NCBI GenBank assembly: GCA_910585455.1
Contig: CAJUEL010000055.1
Location: forward strand, 1-27,783
Origin: an uncultured Eisenbergiella sp.
GTDB taxonomy: Bacteria > Bacillota > Clostridia > Lachnospirales > Lachnospiraceae
Direction of reading: 5' to 3'
Length of the DNA stretch: 27,783 nucleotides
This document shows, piece after piece, positions 15,229 to 22,080 of this stretch. A program made the translations under genes and the position numbers. The notes under the pieces were generated by a model that was not told the DNA's origin, ran no database searches, and saw nothing but the letters and a program-made list of their open reading frames with translations. Each line of letters starts with the position of its first letter. Position 1 is the first letter of the stretch.

Positions 15229-16215
15229 ATCATTTTCCTTTTTTACAAAAACGATGCATATTCTCCCGTCCATATTTTCTTCATGCTCTGGTATAAATCC
15301 CAGATTTTTACATAGCCTGACGGATTTCACATTCTCCTGATCGACCACCGCATATACCTGGTCAACCTCCAGCTCCTCCCATGCCTGGGCAAGCACCGCC
15401 CTGCACGCTTCCCCTGCATAGCCTCTTTGACGCCAGGCCGGGGCAATCGAAAATCCCAGCTCCGGTCCCGGAACACTATCCCGCATCTGCAGCCCTGCCC
15501 TGCCCACCGGTATGCCGCTCTCCTTTTCCAAAACAAGCCAGATCCCAAAGCCATAAAAGCCGTACATCTGCTTCCGGTACGCTGCCAGCTTTTCCAGCTC
15601 CAATGCGCGCATCTGCGCTGTCAGGATCTGGGGCGCCTCTGCCGTAGATTCCTTTTGCTTTTCCTCATCCTTACATGGCTGCACGGTTCCAAAGCCCCGT
15701 TCCTCTCTCTGCATTTCCAGGATGAAGTCCAGATCCTCCTCCATCATCTCCCGCAGCATGAGCCTGTCGGTCTCACAAATATGCCAGGGAAGATCGTTGC
15801 AGCGCAGCCAGATCCTCCACAAAAAACTCTCCGGCAGCCAGTCCGGAAAGCCTTCCTGTTCCAACGCCTCAAGCTCCTGTTTCCAGCAAATCTCCTCCTG
15901 ATTTTTGCCGTCCGCGCTTTCTTCCTCCGGTGTCTCGACACACCATAATATTCCGTCGCAAAAACACTCCCGGTTTTTTCCCGTCAGCAAATATACCACA
16001 CATTCCCCGGCTTTTGTAAGCCGCTTCGCTTCCCCTGCATCATCCGTCAGCCAGATTGCCGCGCCGGATGATGCCAGCCCTTCTTTTTCTCCGCTTTTTT
16101 CCCGCCCCAGCCTGTCCCGCAATTTCCCGGCCAGAGCTTCATTTTTCAGCTCTACCTTCGGATAGGGCATCCCGCTCAGCCTGATCCTTTTTAAAAATAT
16201 TTTCATTATTTTCAC
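15214..16215 (-). CDS. GNAT-family N-acetyltransferase with extra N-terminal domain
   Basis: The 333-residue protein has a C-terminal GNAT domain (about 145-330). It opens ETDRLMLREMMEEDLDFIL, shows a beta-bulge region VGRAGLQMRD and the acetyl-CoA loop PAWRQRGYAGEACRAVL, and ends VDQENVKSVRLCKNLGF. About 140 N-terminal residues contain an alpha/beta segment (AAIWLTDDAGEAKRLTKAGE, then CDGILWCVETPEE) that resembles the shortened HAD-like module found before GNAT domains in clostridia; this is a loose resemblance. The GTG start at 16215 has AAAGGA 5 bases upstream; an ATG three codons later is the alternative. It is divergent from the cyclophilin gene. The acceptor is unknown. Confidence 0.82.
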   Translation of the reverse strand: MKIMKIFLKRIRLSGMPYPKVELKNEALAGKLRDRLGREKSGEKEGLASSGAAIWLTDDAGEAKRLTKAGECVVYLLTGKNRECFCDGILWCVETPEEESADGKNQEEICWKQELEALEQEGFPDWLPESFLWRIWLRCNDLPWHICETDRLMLREMMEEDLDFILEMQREERGFGTVQPCKDEEKQKESTAEAPQILTAQMRALELEKLAAYRKQMYGFYGFGIWLVLEKESGIPVGRAGLQMRDSVPGPELGFSIAPAWRQRGYAGEACRAVLAQAWEELEVDQVYAVVDQENVKSVRLCKNLGFIPEHEENMDGRICIVFVKKENDGNPA

Positions 16216-16284
16216 CGGAATCCTTTACGCCGCACCTTTTTTCCGCTACAATGATACCTGTTGGAATGTCATCGCGCGCGATAG

Positions 16285-16314
16285 TTATCGCCGGCCTGAC
16301 AGCTCCATTATAAT
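16285..16314 (+). promoter_or_regulatory. Promoter of the cyclophilin gene
   Basis: A perfect TATAAT (16309-16314) lies 28 bases before the start codon. The best -35 (TTATCG, 16285-16290, 18-base spacer) is weak. Confidence 0.4.
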
Positions 16315-16341
16315 ACACTCATAAAAAGAAAGGAACCTGTT

Positions 16342-16872
16342 ATGGCTCAAAATCCGATTGTTACAATAACCATGGAAAACGGCGGCGTCATCAAGGCAGA
16401 GCTTTATCCTGAAACCGCTCCCGAATCCGTCCGCAATTTCATCAGCCTGATTCAGAAAAAATTTTATGACGGCATCATTTTCCACCGCGTCATCGAGGGC
16501 TTCATGATTCAGGGCGGCGACCCGGAGGGAACCGGCTCCGGCGGTCCTGGCTACTCCATTAAGGGAGAATTCTCTTCCAACGGCTTTGCCAACGACTTAA
16601 AGCACACCGCAGGCGTTCTCTCCATGGCGCGCACCATGATTCCGGACTCTGCGGGCAGCCAGTTTTTCATCATGCACAAGGATGCCCCCCACTTAGACGG
16701 CGAATATGCCGCATTCGGCAAAGTCACAGAGGGCATGGACGTGGTCAACGCCATCGCCACGACGAAAACGGACTGGTCCGACAGACCGAAGGAAGAACAG
16801 AAAATCAAATCCATGACCGTAGAAACCTTCGGCGTAGATTATCCGGAACCGACAAAGCTGGCGGAGCGCTAA
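16342..16872 (+). CDS. Cyclophilin-type peptidyl-prolyl cis-trans isomerase
   Basis: This 176-residue cytoplasmic cyclophilin catalyses proline isomerisation. The core signatures are present: ENGGVIKAELYPETAPESVRN, the active-site segment FYDGIIFHRVIEGFMIQGGD (with the key Arg), GPGYSIKGEF, AGVLSMART, AGSQFFIM and HLDGEYAAFGKVTEGMDVV. There is no signal peptide. The start follows AAAGGAA at suitable spacing. It is followed at 56 bases by a small helical protein gene before a shared strong terminator, so the two are probably one transcript. Confidence 0.95.
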   Translation: MAQNPIVTITMENGGVIKAELYPETAPESVRNFISLIQKKFYDGIIFHRVIEGFMIQGGDPEGTGSGGPGYSIKGEFSSNGFANDLKHTAGVLSMARTMIPDSAGSQFFIMHKDAPHLDGEYAAFGKVTEGMDVVNAIATTKTDWSDRPKEEQKIKSMTVETFGVDYPEPTKLAER

Positions 16873-16928
16873 AGCGCTACAGTTCCGTTGCCCGGATAAA
16901 AGGGTTTTGCAAAAGAAAGGACATGGAA

Positions 16929-17153
16929 ATGGATATCAAAGAACAGATCGCCACAGCGGTGGAAAAAATTGCAAAGGATAAAAAGCTCCAGGCACAGTTC
17001 ATGAGCGATCCGGTAAAAGCGCTGGAAAGCGTGCTGGGCGTTGACCTGCCCGATGATATGGTGGACAAGGTCGTACAAGGTGTAAAAGCAAAGCTGACCG
17101 CAGATAAAGCTTCCGATATGGTGGATTCCTTAAAAGGATTTTTGAAAAAGTAA
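16929..17153 (+). CDS. Small helical protein of unknown function (74 aa)
   Basis: The ATG at 16929 has AAAGGA 7 bases upstream; the ATG two codons earlier is too close to the site. The protein (start MDIKEQIATAVEKIAKDK) is charged and helical, with no membrane segment or cysteine. The middle, DPVKALESVLGVDLPDDMVD, vaguely recalls the pattern of nitrile-hydratase-like leader peptides (DP-x-A-L...LGV-x-LP), but there is no Gly-Gly cleavage site and no modification enzyme nearby. I do not recognise it otherwise. It sits between the cyclophilin gene and a strong terminator, so it is likely expressed. Confidence 0.7.
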   Translation: MDIKEQIATAVEKIAKDKKLQAQFMSDPVKALESVLGVDLPDDMVDKVVQGVKAKLTADKASDMVDSLKGFLKK

Positions 17154-17156
17154 GCG

Positions 17157-17212
17157 AAAAAGCAACAGGCTGTTTCCTTCCGGCTCCCGGAGAGAAACAG
17201 CCTGTTGCTTTT
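17157..17212 (+). terminator. Strong terminator after the cyclophilin operon
   Basis: A perfect 19-bp stem pairs 17158-17176 (AAAAGCAACAGGCTGTTTC) with 17194-17212, with a 17-base loop that can itself fold. It begins 4 bases after the stop codon and ends in TTTT. A-rich bases on the left side could let it work on both strands. Confidence 0.9.
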
Positions 17213-17222
17213 CCTGCCGTAT

Positions 17223-17253
17223 AAAAAAAGAACCTCTGTTTACAAGGCTCTTT
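17223..17253 (-). terminator. Terminator of the tRNA-Thr gene
   Basis: On the minus strand AAAGAGCCT and AGGTTCTTT pair with one wobble and are followed by a run of seven T. It lies directly after the tRNA 3' end. Confidence 0.75.
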
Positions 17254-17256
17254 AAA

Positions 17257-17329
17257 AGCTGCTGACGGGAATCGGACCCGTGACCTCCGCACTACCAATG
17301 CGACGCTCTACCGACTGAGCCACAGCAGC
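17257..17329 (-). tRNA. tRNA-Thr (anticodon GGU)
   Basis: The 73-base gene folds fully: acceptor GCTGCTG/CAGCAGC, D arm GCTC/GAGC, anticodon arm TCGCA-TTGGTAG-TGCGG (anticodon GGT, reading ACC and ACU), a 5-base variable loop and T arm ACGGG-TCCGATT-CCCGT. CCA is not encoded. The T at the discriminator position is compatible with threonine. It has its own consensus promoter and terminator. Confidence 0.95.
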
Positions 17330-17355
17330 AGGCTGATGTTTCACAACCGAAAATC

Positions 17356-17384
17356 AGTATAGCATAGAGTATAATACTTGTCAA
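17356..17384 (-). promoter_or_regulatory. Promoter of tRNA-Thr
   Basis: On the minus strand TTGACA (17379-17384), a 17-base spacer and TATACT (17356-17361) lie about 26 bases ahead of the tRNA 5' end. Confidence 0.85.
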
Positions 17385-17422
17385 TTACTTTTTTTCATTT
17401 TAAGCCCCAAATTTGACCACTT

Positions 17423-17454
17423 TGTTACGATTCAGACGCGTCTGAATCGTAACA
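17423..17454. repeat. Dispersed palindrome, copy E (perfect 32-bp palindrome)
   Basis: The element is a perfect palindrome with half-site TGTTACGATTCAGACG and no loop. It lies between the divergent tRNA-Thr promoter and the promoter of the DUF4236 gene. It is the best preserved copy of the family, although its half-site has GATTCAGAC where others have AGTTCAGAC. Confidence 0.9.
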
Positions 17455-17472
17455 CCACTTTAAAACTGCGTA

Positions 17473-17502
17473 TTGACAAAGGGATTCCCTTTCATTTATC
17501 AT
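17473..17502 (+). promoter_or_regulatory. Promoter with a palindrome in its spacer
   Basis: TTGACA (17473-17478) and TATCAT (17497-17502) have an 18-base spacer. AAAGGGA-T-TCCCTTT (17478-17492) is a perfect 7-bp inverted repeat overlapping the -35 end and most of the spacer, as expected of a repressor site. Confidence 0.55.
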
Positions 17503-17562
17503 CTATACTGTATTTTATATTACTCTTTGGACACAATGTCGGGCGCCTGGGGCGGCGGACGC

Positions 17563-17622
17563 GCCATGAGCAAACAGCGCAATAAGCAATTTGCTCACGG
17601 CGATTCAGAACTGTCGGAATCG
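17563..17622 (+). repeat. Hairpin and degenerate palindrome in the DUF4236 gene leader
   Basis: GCCATGAGCAAA (17563-17574) and TTTGCTCACGGC (17590-17601) pair over 12 bp with one mismatch. Adjoining it, CGATTCAGA/TCGGAATCG (17601-17622) is a degenerate member of the dispersed palindrome family. The leader of about 185 bases before the gene at 17696 holds no open frame that I can support. Confidence 0.5.
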
Positions 17623-17695
17623 TCACGATTGATGGACGCCGAAAGCCTCTGCTCCCCGTCAGATTACAGGAAACCGACCGGAAAGGAAGAAAAGC

Positions 17696-18280
17696 ATGGG
17701 ACTCAGATTCAGAAAGAGCTTTAAGGTCGCCCCCGGCGTGAAAATCAATCTCAATAAAAAAAGCGCAGGCGTCACCATCGGTACGAAGGGCGCGCACTAC
17801 ACGGTCAACACCTCCGGCAGGCAGACAGCCAGCGTCGGTCTGCCCGGCACCGGACTTTCTTATTCCACCTCCCTGGGTGGGAAAAAGCGGGGCAAAAGCA
17901 AAACACCGGCCGGAAATTCCATCAATAAAATCATCGGCATCGTGATCGCCGTCGTCGCGATTGCCTGCGCCGCAGGCGCTATCAAAACAGCGATCGATCA
18001 AAAAACTGCCGCCGCCCCCGCTGCCATCGCACAGGATATGCAGCCTGCACAGACTGTGGGGACCGCTGACAGCGCACAGCCTGCAGACGCCGTTGACAAT
18101 ATCCGGACAGCCGACGCCTCACAGACTGCCGCTCCTGCCCAGGAGCAGGTATGGATCTCCGGCTCCGGGCAGAAATACCACGCCAGCTCCGACTGCAGCG
18201 GCATGACCGGCGCGACGCAGATTGCGCTTTCGGAAGCGCTTGACATGGGCAAGGAAGCCTGCAAACGCTGTTATCAATAA
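17696..18280 (+). CDS. DUF4236 membrane protein with C-terminal Cys motif
   Basis: The 194-residue protein begins with a DUF4236 domain (1-60: MGLRFRKSFKVAPGVKINLN, then GVTIGTKG and GLPGTGLSYS), a lysine-rich stop and one membrane helix (about 77-97). A low-complexity Ala/Asp/Gln linker follows (100-150), and then a C-terminal module from VWISGSGQKYHASSDCSGM to EACKRCY with Cys167, Cys189 and Cys192. This C-terminal pattern recurs at the ends of several Gram-positive surface proteins. The N-terminal domain probably lies in the cytoplasm and the Cys module outside. Function is unknown. The start follows GGAAAGGAAG. Confidence 0.82.
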   Translation: MGLRFRKSFKVAPGVKINLNKKSAGVTIGTKGAHYTVNTSGRQTASVGLPGTGLSYSTSLGGKKRGKSKTPAGNSINKIIGIVIAVVAIACAAGAIKTAIDQKTAAAPAAIAQDMQPAQTVGTADSAQPADAVDNIRTADASQTAAPAQEQVWISGSGQKYHASSDCSGMTGATQIALSEALDMGKEACKRCYQ

Positions 18281-18351
18281 GAAAGCCCACACCCGCATCG
18301 CGCGCGGCTGCCGGCAGGCAGCGTCTTTCCCGCGCGAATACGCATAAAAAA

Positions 18352-18411
18352 ATGAGCCGGGACATTCCCCCGCCCTGACAGTATGGCGAGCGGAAAGCCC
18401 CGGCTTTTTTA
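18352..18411. terminator. Bidirectional terminator between convergent genes
   Basis: AGCCGGG (18355-18361) pairs with CCCGGCT (18399-18405), with inner stems TTCC/GGAA and CGCC/GGCG. T-runs follow on both strands. It ends the DUF4236 gene and the minus-strand operon that starts at sigH. Bases 18281-18351 hold only a small GC-rich inverted repeat. Confidence 0.85.
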
Positions 18412-19416
18412 CGGCTTTTTTTCTTGCCTGGTTTCCACAAAAAGCCCTTCCGCCGTGCTTCTGACAACCACTGTGCCGTCCAAATCCGTTCGATACACCG
18501 TCACCCCGGCTTCCTCCAACCGCGTAAGCACCTTCGGGGAAGGCTCCTGCTTTTTCCCATCCCCGTCGATTCCGCAGGAAATGACGGCAATCTGCGGCTG
18601 TACTGCCTGCAGCGTTTTCTTTTTGGTGGAGCTTTTGCTGCCGTGGTGGGCGACCATCATCACATCACAGGAAAGAGCAAAGCCGCTGTTTTGCAGCTTC
18701 TCCTCCATCTCCTCTTCCCCGTCCCCGTAAAACAAAAAGCGATGGCAGCCATCTGTCAGTATCAGTCCGATGGAGCAGTTATTCAGCTCCTCCAGAGCGG
18801 TCTGCTCCGAATCGTCATGGGCGATTATGGTAAAAGAAGCGTTTCCCAGCGCATAGGTTTCTCCCGGCTCAGGGCGCGTGCGCAGCGGATCCTTTGCCTC
18901 CAGCGCCTCCATAACCCGTTGATATGTCTTTGTTCCCACCGTTTCTGCCGCAAACCCGCCCATCAAAACCTCATTGACCGTAAAATGATCCAAAATCTGC
19001 GGAACCGCCCGGATATGGTCCCGGTGGGGATGGGTCAAAAGCAGATAATCCAGCTCCTCTACGCCCTGTTTTTTCAGGTACTCCAGAATCAGTGCCGTAT
19101 GCGCATCGTCATTGCTCCCCGCATCGATCAGCATGAAATGACCGTCCTGTGATCTGACAAGCACACAGTTACATTTTTCCACATCCAGATAATGAACGGT
19201 CAGGCCTTCCGTTTCAGAAAAGCTCCCGGGCTGTCCGTCCGCCGATTCCCGGCTGGCATTCCCTGTCCCTTCCTGACCGGAAGCTTCTGTTCCCGCCGCC
19301 CTTTCTTTTCCGGAAAATTCTGGACCTGCCGCCAGTCCCAAAAGCGCTGCCAGAAGCAAAACCACAGCAAACTGCCATCCCCTTTGCCTGCCGCGCCCTT
19401 TTCCTTTTCTATTCAC
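18409..19416 (-). CDS. Membrane-anchored ComEC/Rec2-like metallo-beta-lactamase-fold protein
   Basis: The 335-residue protein has a basic N-terminus, one membrane helix or uncleaved signal (about 14-30), a Ser/Gly/Glu linker (31-70) and an MBL-fold domain. Metal ligands are visible in LLLTHPHRDHI (His129, His131, Asp133, His134), FLFYGDGEEE (Asp) and MMVAHHGSKSST (His). This resembles the C-terminal domain of the competence protein ComEC, which may degrade the non-transported DNA strand, but the ComEC channel is absent. The GTG start at 19416 has GAGGAG 7 bases upstream and overlaps the stop of the barstar-esterase gene, so translation is coupled. Secreted nuclease or phosphodiesterase activity is inferred, not shown. 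Confidence 0.85.
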   Translation of the reverse strand: MNRKGKGRGRQRGWQFAVVLLLAALLGLAAGPEFSGKERAAGTEASGQEGTGNASRESADGQPGSFSETEGLTVHYLDVEKCNCVLVRSQDGHFMLIDAGSNDDAHTALILEYLKKQGVEELDYLLLTHPHRDHIRAVPQILDHFTVNEVLMGGFAAETVGTKTYQRVMEALEAKDPLRTRPEPGETYALGNASFTIIAHDDSEQTALEELNNCSIGLILTDGCHRFLFYGDGEEEMEEKLQNSGFALSCDVMMVAHHGSKSSTKKKTLQAVQPQIAVISCGIDGDGKKQEPSPKVLTRLEEAGVTVYRTDLDGTVVVRSTAEGLFVETRQEKKP

Positions 19417-20836
19417 TTACAGTCTCCTCTATAAATAGCATCTGTAAGAAATCATATGCGCATTTCCGCCATACATTCCAATCGTGCCCGCCCTCATATT
19501 CCCGGCGCACATGGCGAATGCCATGATTTTGACACAGCTCGTCCTCTTCCCTGAAAAACCTGAAAAACTCATCCTGCTTTCCCATCGCCCGGAAAAACAG
19601 CCGGTTATCCCGTAAAAATTCCTCCGGATTTTCCAAAAGAGCGTCCAGGTGCCCGTCAGCCCTTTCCTCTGCCGTGATCACATTGCGCATAAAGCCGCTG
19701 AACAGCCCCAGCCATCCAAACAGCTCCGGATGGGAAAACACGGTCATGGAGGTCTGCACAGACCCCATGGACAGCCCCGCCATGGCACGATGCTCCCTGT
19801 CCGACCGCACCCGGTATTTGCTTTCGACAAAGGGGATGATATCCTGCAGCAAAAGTGTGGAAAACCGCTCCTGCACAAGCTTCTCCTCCTGCCCCTGCCA
19901 TTCCCGCAGCATCCCGTCCGCCATGACGATCAGCATGGGGACTGCCTTTTTTTGGGCCAGCAGATTGTCCATGATTTCCCCGATCCTGCCCTGCCACACC
20001 CAGCCCGTTTCATTTTCCCCGAAGCCGTGCTGCAAATAGAGCACCGGATATTTCTGGGCGCTCTCCTCATAACCGGCGGGCGCATAGACGAGGCAGGTTT
20101 CCCGTTTTTGGGTGACCTTTGAGAAAAAATACTCATGCCGGACGCTGCCCTGCGGCACATCCTGCACGCTGTAAAACTCCGCCGCCGGACCGATCTCCAG
20201 ATAGTTGCAGGGCCTGCAAAAGCCGTAGCCGATGGGAAGAAAGGGACTTAGCACCTCCACCCCATCAACGAGCAGCGTGACATAATAAAACCCCGGCGCA
20301 AGCCGCAGGGACAGCTCCCATAAATCGGGCTTTATTTCCCAGAAAACATGCTTTTCCTGCCCGATGACAAGCTCTGCATCACAGGCGTTTTTCAAACAGA
20401 GACGCAGATAAGGACTGCCGTCCTCTCTGTAAAAAATCCCCTGTGCGGGCGGCGCTTCCCGGATTGCGGTCAGGGAAAAAACATGGGGACGCGCAAAGGA
20501 AACCGCCTGATCGATGGGACAGACATTTCCTTCCGGCGCCCGGGACCTGTCTGCGTTTTGCGCGCCGCTTTTTTCCTCCAGCATCACCGTCAGCCCCTCC
20601 GTCACACGCTCCGCATCCTTCATCACCCGAAGCACCCGGTTTCCATATCCCTGCGTGCGCTCATTGCAGGATGAGAGCCCCTCTATCGTGATCGCCAGCT
20701 TTTCCCGGATCTGCGTCAGCAAATCGTAGAGCGCATCCAGATTTTCCCCGTAATAATCCGGAAACCCAAGCTTTTCCTTCAAATACCGGTGCAGCTCTTT
20801 TCTTGTTTTAATGCCCGAAAAGTTCAAGCGAATCAT
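19409..20836 (-). CDS. Barstar-domain / esterase fusion protein
   Basis: One continuous 475-residue frame joins two families. Residues 1-88 are a barstar (barnase inhibitor) domain: the segment FPDYYGENLDALYDLLT matches the inhibitor's binding helix, with Asp34 and Asp38 at the positions of barstar Asp35 and Asp39, Tyr29 conserved, Tyr37 in place of Trp38 and Glu80 at Glu76. After a linker (about 88-115) comes a beta-rich E-set-like domain (116-230). Then follows an esterase of the feruloyl/enterochelin esterase type, with LYLQHGFGENETGW, nucleophile elbow AGLSMGS (Ser356) and His451 in EGGHDW. No signal peptide is present, so it is cytoplasmic. It starts 15 bases after the barnase-like gene with GGAGG upstream. 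Barstar is normally a stand-alone protein of about 90 residues; the fusion is unusual. Confidence 0.88.
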   Translation of the reverse strand: MIRLNFSGIKTRKELHRYLKEKLGFPDYYGENLDALYDLLTQIREKLAITIEGLSSCNERTQGYGNRVLRVMKDAERVTEGLTVMLEEKSGAQNADRSRAPEGNVCPIDQAVSFARPHVFSLTAIREAPPAQGIFYREDGSPYLRLCLKNACDAELVIGQEKHVFWEIKPDLWELSLRLAPGFYYVTLLVDGVEVLSPFLPIGYGFCRPCNYLEIGPAAEFYSVQDVPQGSVRHEYFFSKVTQKRETCLVYAPAGYEESAQKYPVLYLQHGFGENETGWVWQGRIGEIMDNLLAQKKAVPMLIVMADGMLREWQGQEEKLVQERFSTLLLQDIIPFVESKYRVRSDREHRAMAGLSMGSVQTSMTVFSHPELFGWLGLFSGFMRNVITAEERADGHLDALLENPEEFLRDNRLFFRAMGKQDEFFRFFREEDELCQNHGIRHVRREYEGGHDWNVWRKCAYDFLQMLFIEETVSE

Positions 20837-20851
20837 TTCCTTCCTCCGTTT

Positions 20852-21421
20852 TCAATCTCCGTAAAGCTGTTCAAAGGACGCGTAATGATCCTCCGTATAA
20901 AAAATCAATCCATCATCGGAATAGATAATCCGCTTCGCATTCCGCCTGCCGCCCTCATATTCGATATCACACTCAAAATAGTCCCTGCCATCCTCCTCCG
21001 GCAGCAGACCTTCATAATTGCCAAAATGATCGCCACCGATGCTTTTCCCCGGCGCCACATCCCAGAGATTTCCCCTGGAGGAATCCCACCCCAGCTCCCT
21101 CGCTTCCCGTTTGGTGATGTAATTATCCGGCAAATGTCCGTACAAATACAAATATTCTGCCACTTCCTCCTTTTGGGAATAGCTGCCATCCTCTGATACC
21201 CTTCCGGCATCGTTTTCCGACCTGCCTGGAAATTCCTCCTCCGATGAGGCTGCCGTCTCCCCGGTCTCTTCCACAAAACTGTCCGGCGCTTGTTCCTCCG
21301 CTGACAGCCCTGATTCCGGCTGCATTCGCTCCGGTCCCGCCGGAACGCTGCATGCCATAAAAAACCCAAGCAGCAGAATGGACAGTCCTGCAAGCAGCCG
21401 GTTATTCATTTTTCCCTTCAC
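20852..21421 (-). CDS. Barnase-family ribonuclease lipoprotein
   Basis: The 189-residue protein has a lipoprotein signal (LLAGLSILLLGFFMAC, Cys24), an acidic Ser/Glu/Gly linker (25-80) and a barnase domain (81-189). The domain aligns throughout with Bacillus barnase: HLPDNYITKREARELGW, SRGNLWDVAPGKSIGGD and EDHYASFEQLY. Catalytic residues are kept: Lys104 (barnase Lys27), Glu150 (Glu73), Arg160 (Arg83), Arg164 (Arg87) and His179 (His102). Barnase Arg59 is Tyr136 here. The GTG start shares GTGA with the sigH stop and has GGAGG 8 bases upstream. The barstar partner is encoded immediately downstream. The enzyme should be tethered outside the membrane, where it would cleave extracellular RNA or attack other cells. 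Confidence 0.92.
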   Translation of the reverse strand: MKGKMNNRLLAGLSILLLGFFMACSVPAGPERMQPESGLSAEEQAPDSFVEETGETAASSEEEFPGRSENDAGRVSEDGSYSQKEEVAEYLYLYGHLPDNYITKREARELGWDSSRGNLWDVAPGKSIGGDHFGNYEGLLPEEDGRDYFECDIEYEGGRRNAKRIIYSDDGLIFYTEDHYASFEQLYGD

Positions 21422-22038
21422 GTTTCCTTCCTCCCATCCAGCGCCCTGCGCAGCTTCGTTTTGATGCGCTGCAGGGCATTGTCCGCGCTCTTTTCATCCC
21501 TGCCCAGCACACGGGCGATCTGCCCATATCCCATGCCGGTCAGATACAGGTCAAACACCTGCTTTTCGAAACCGCTGAGCTCCTTTTCGATGATTTTTTC
21601 CAGAAGCTCAACGTTTTCCCGGTCGATGACCAGCTCCTCCGGGTTTTTCTCCAAAAGGTCGGGCAGGTCAAAAACCGGCTCCTTCTCCCCGCTTTCCCTG
21701 TTTTCCCCGCCGCTTAAGGATATGTAGCGGTTTAAGGGCGCGTGCTTCTGCCTGGTGGATGCCTGCACGGCGGTGTACATCTGTCTGGAAACGCACAGAT
21801 CGGCAAAGGTGTAAAAGCTGGCGTCCCTGCCCGCGTCATAATTCTGCACCGCCTTAAAAAGCCCGATCATGCCTTCCTGGATCAGGTCCTCACCGTCCGC
21901 GCCCAGCAAATACATGGACTTCGCCTTGCTGCGCACCAGCCCCTTATATTTTTCCATGATAAAATCCATGACGCGCCCGTCCCCGTCCCGCAGCCGCAGG
22001 ATCAGCTCTTCGTCACTGTAATCTCCGTAATTCGTCAT
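21418..22038 (-). CDS. sigH: RNA polymerase sigma factor SigH
   Basis: The 206-residue sigma-70 family protein has region 2 (FIMEKYKGLVRSKAKSMYLL, then ADGEDLIQEGMIGLFKAVQN, then FYTFADLCVSRQMYTAV) and region 4 (LSGFEKQVFDLYLTGMGYGQ to SADNALQRIKTKL). This matches the Bacillus/Clostridium sporulation and transition-state factor SigH in length and sequence. The gene order cysS-mrnC-rlmB-sigH is also the Bacillus one and supports orthology. The ATG at 22038 lacks a strong ribosome site, which may keep expression low. The stop overlaps the barnase start by GTGA, so SigH and the ribonuclease are translationally coupled; rpmG-secE-nusG, the usual downstream genes, are absent here. Confidence 0.92.
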   Translation of the reverse strand: MTNYGDYSDEELILRLRDGDGRVMDFIMEKYKGLVRSKAKSMYLLGADGEDLIQEGMIGLFKAVQNYDAGRDASFYTFADLCVSRQMYTAVQASTRQKHAPLNRYISLSGGENRESGEKEPVFDLPDLLEKNPEELVIDRENVELLEKIIEKELSGFEKQVFDLYLTGMGYGQIARVLGRDEKSADNALQRIKTKLRRALDGRKET

Positions 22039-22080
22039 ACATACACCCGTCGTCTATAGCACCGGCATGGATACCGCAGT

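Noticed and set aside
16929..17153. Small protein as a ribosomal natural product precursor
   Set aside because: It has only a loose leader-like pattern, no Gly-Gly site, no core-like tail, and no modifying enzyme or dedicated transporter adjoins it.
17473..17724. 83-codon frame upstream of the DUF4236 gene
   Set aside because: It has no ribosome site, overlaps the promoter, hairpin and palindrome, and its translation resembles no family.
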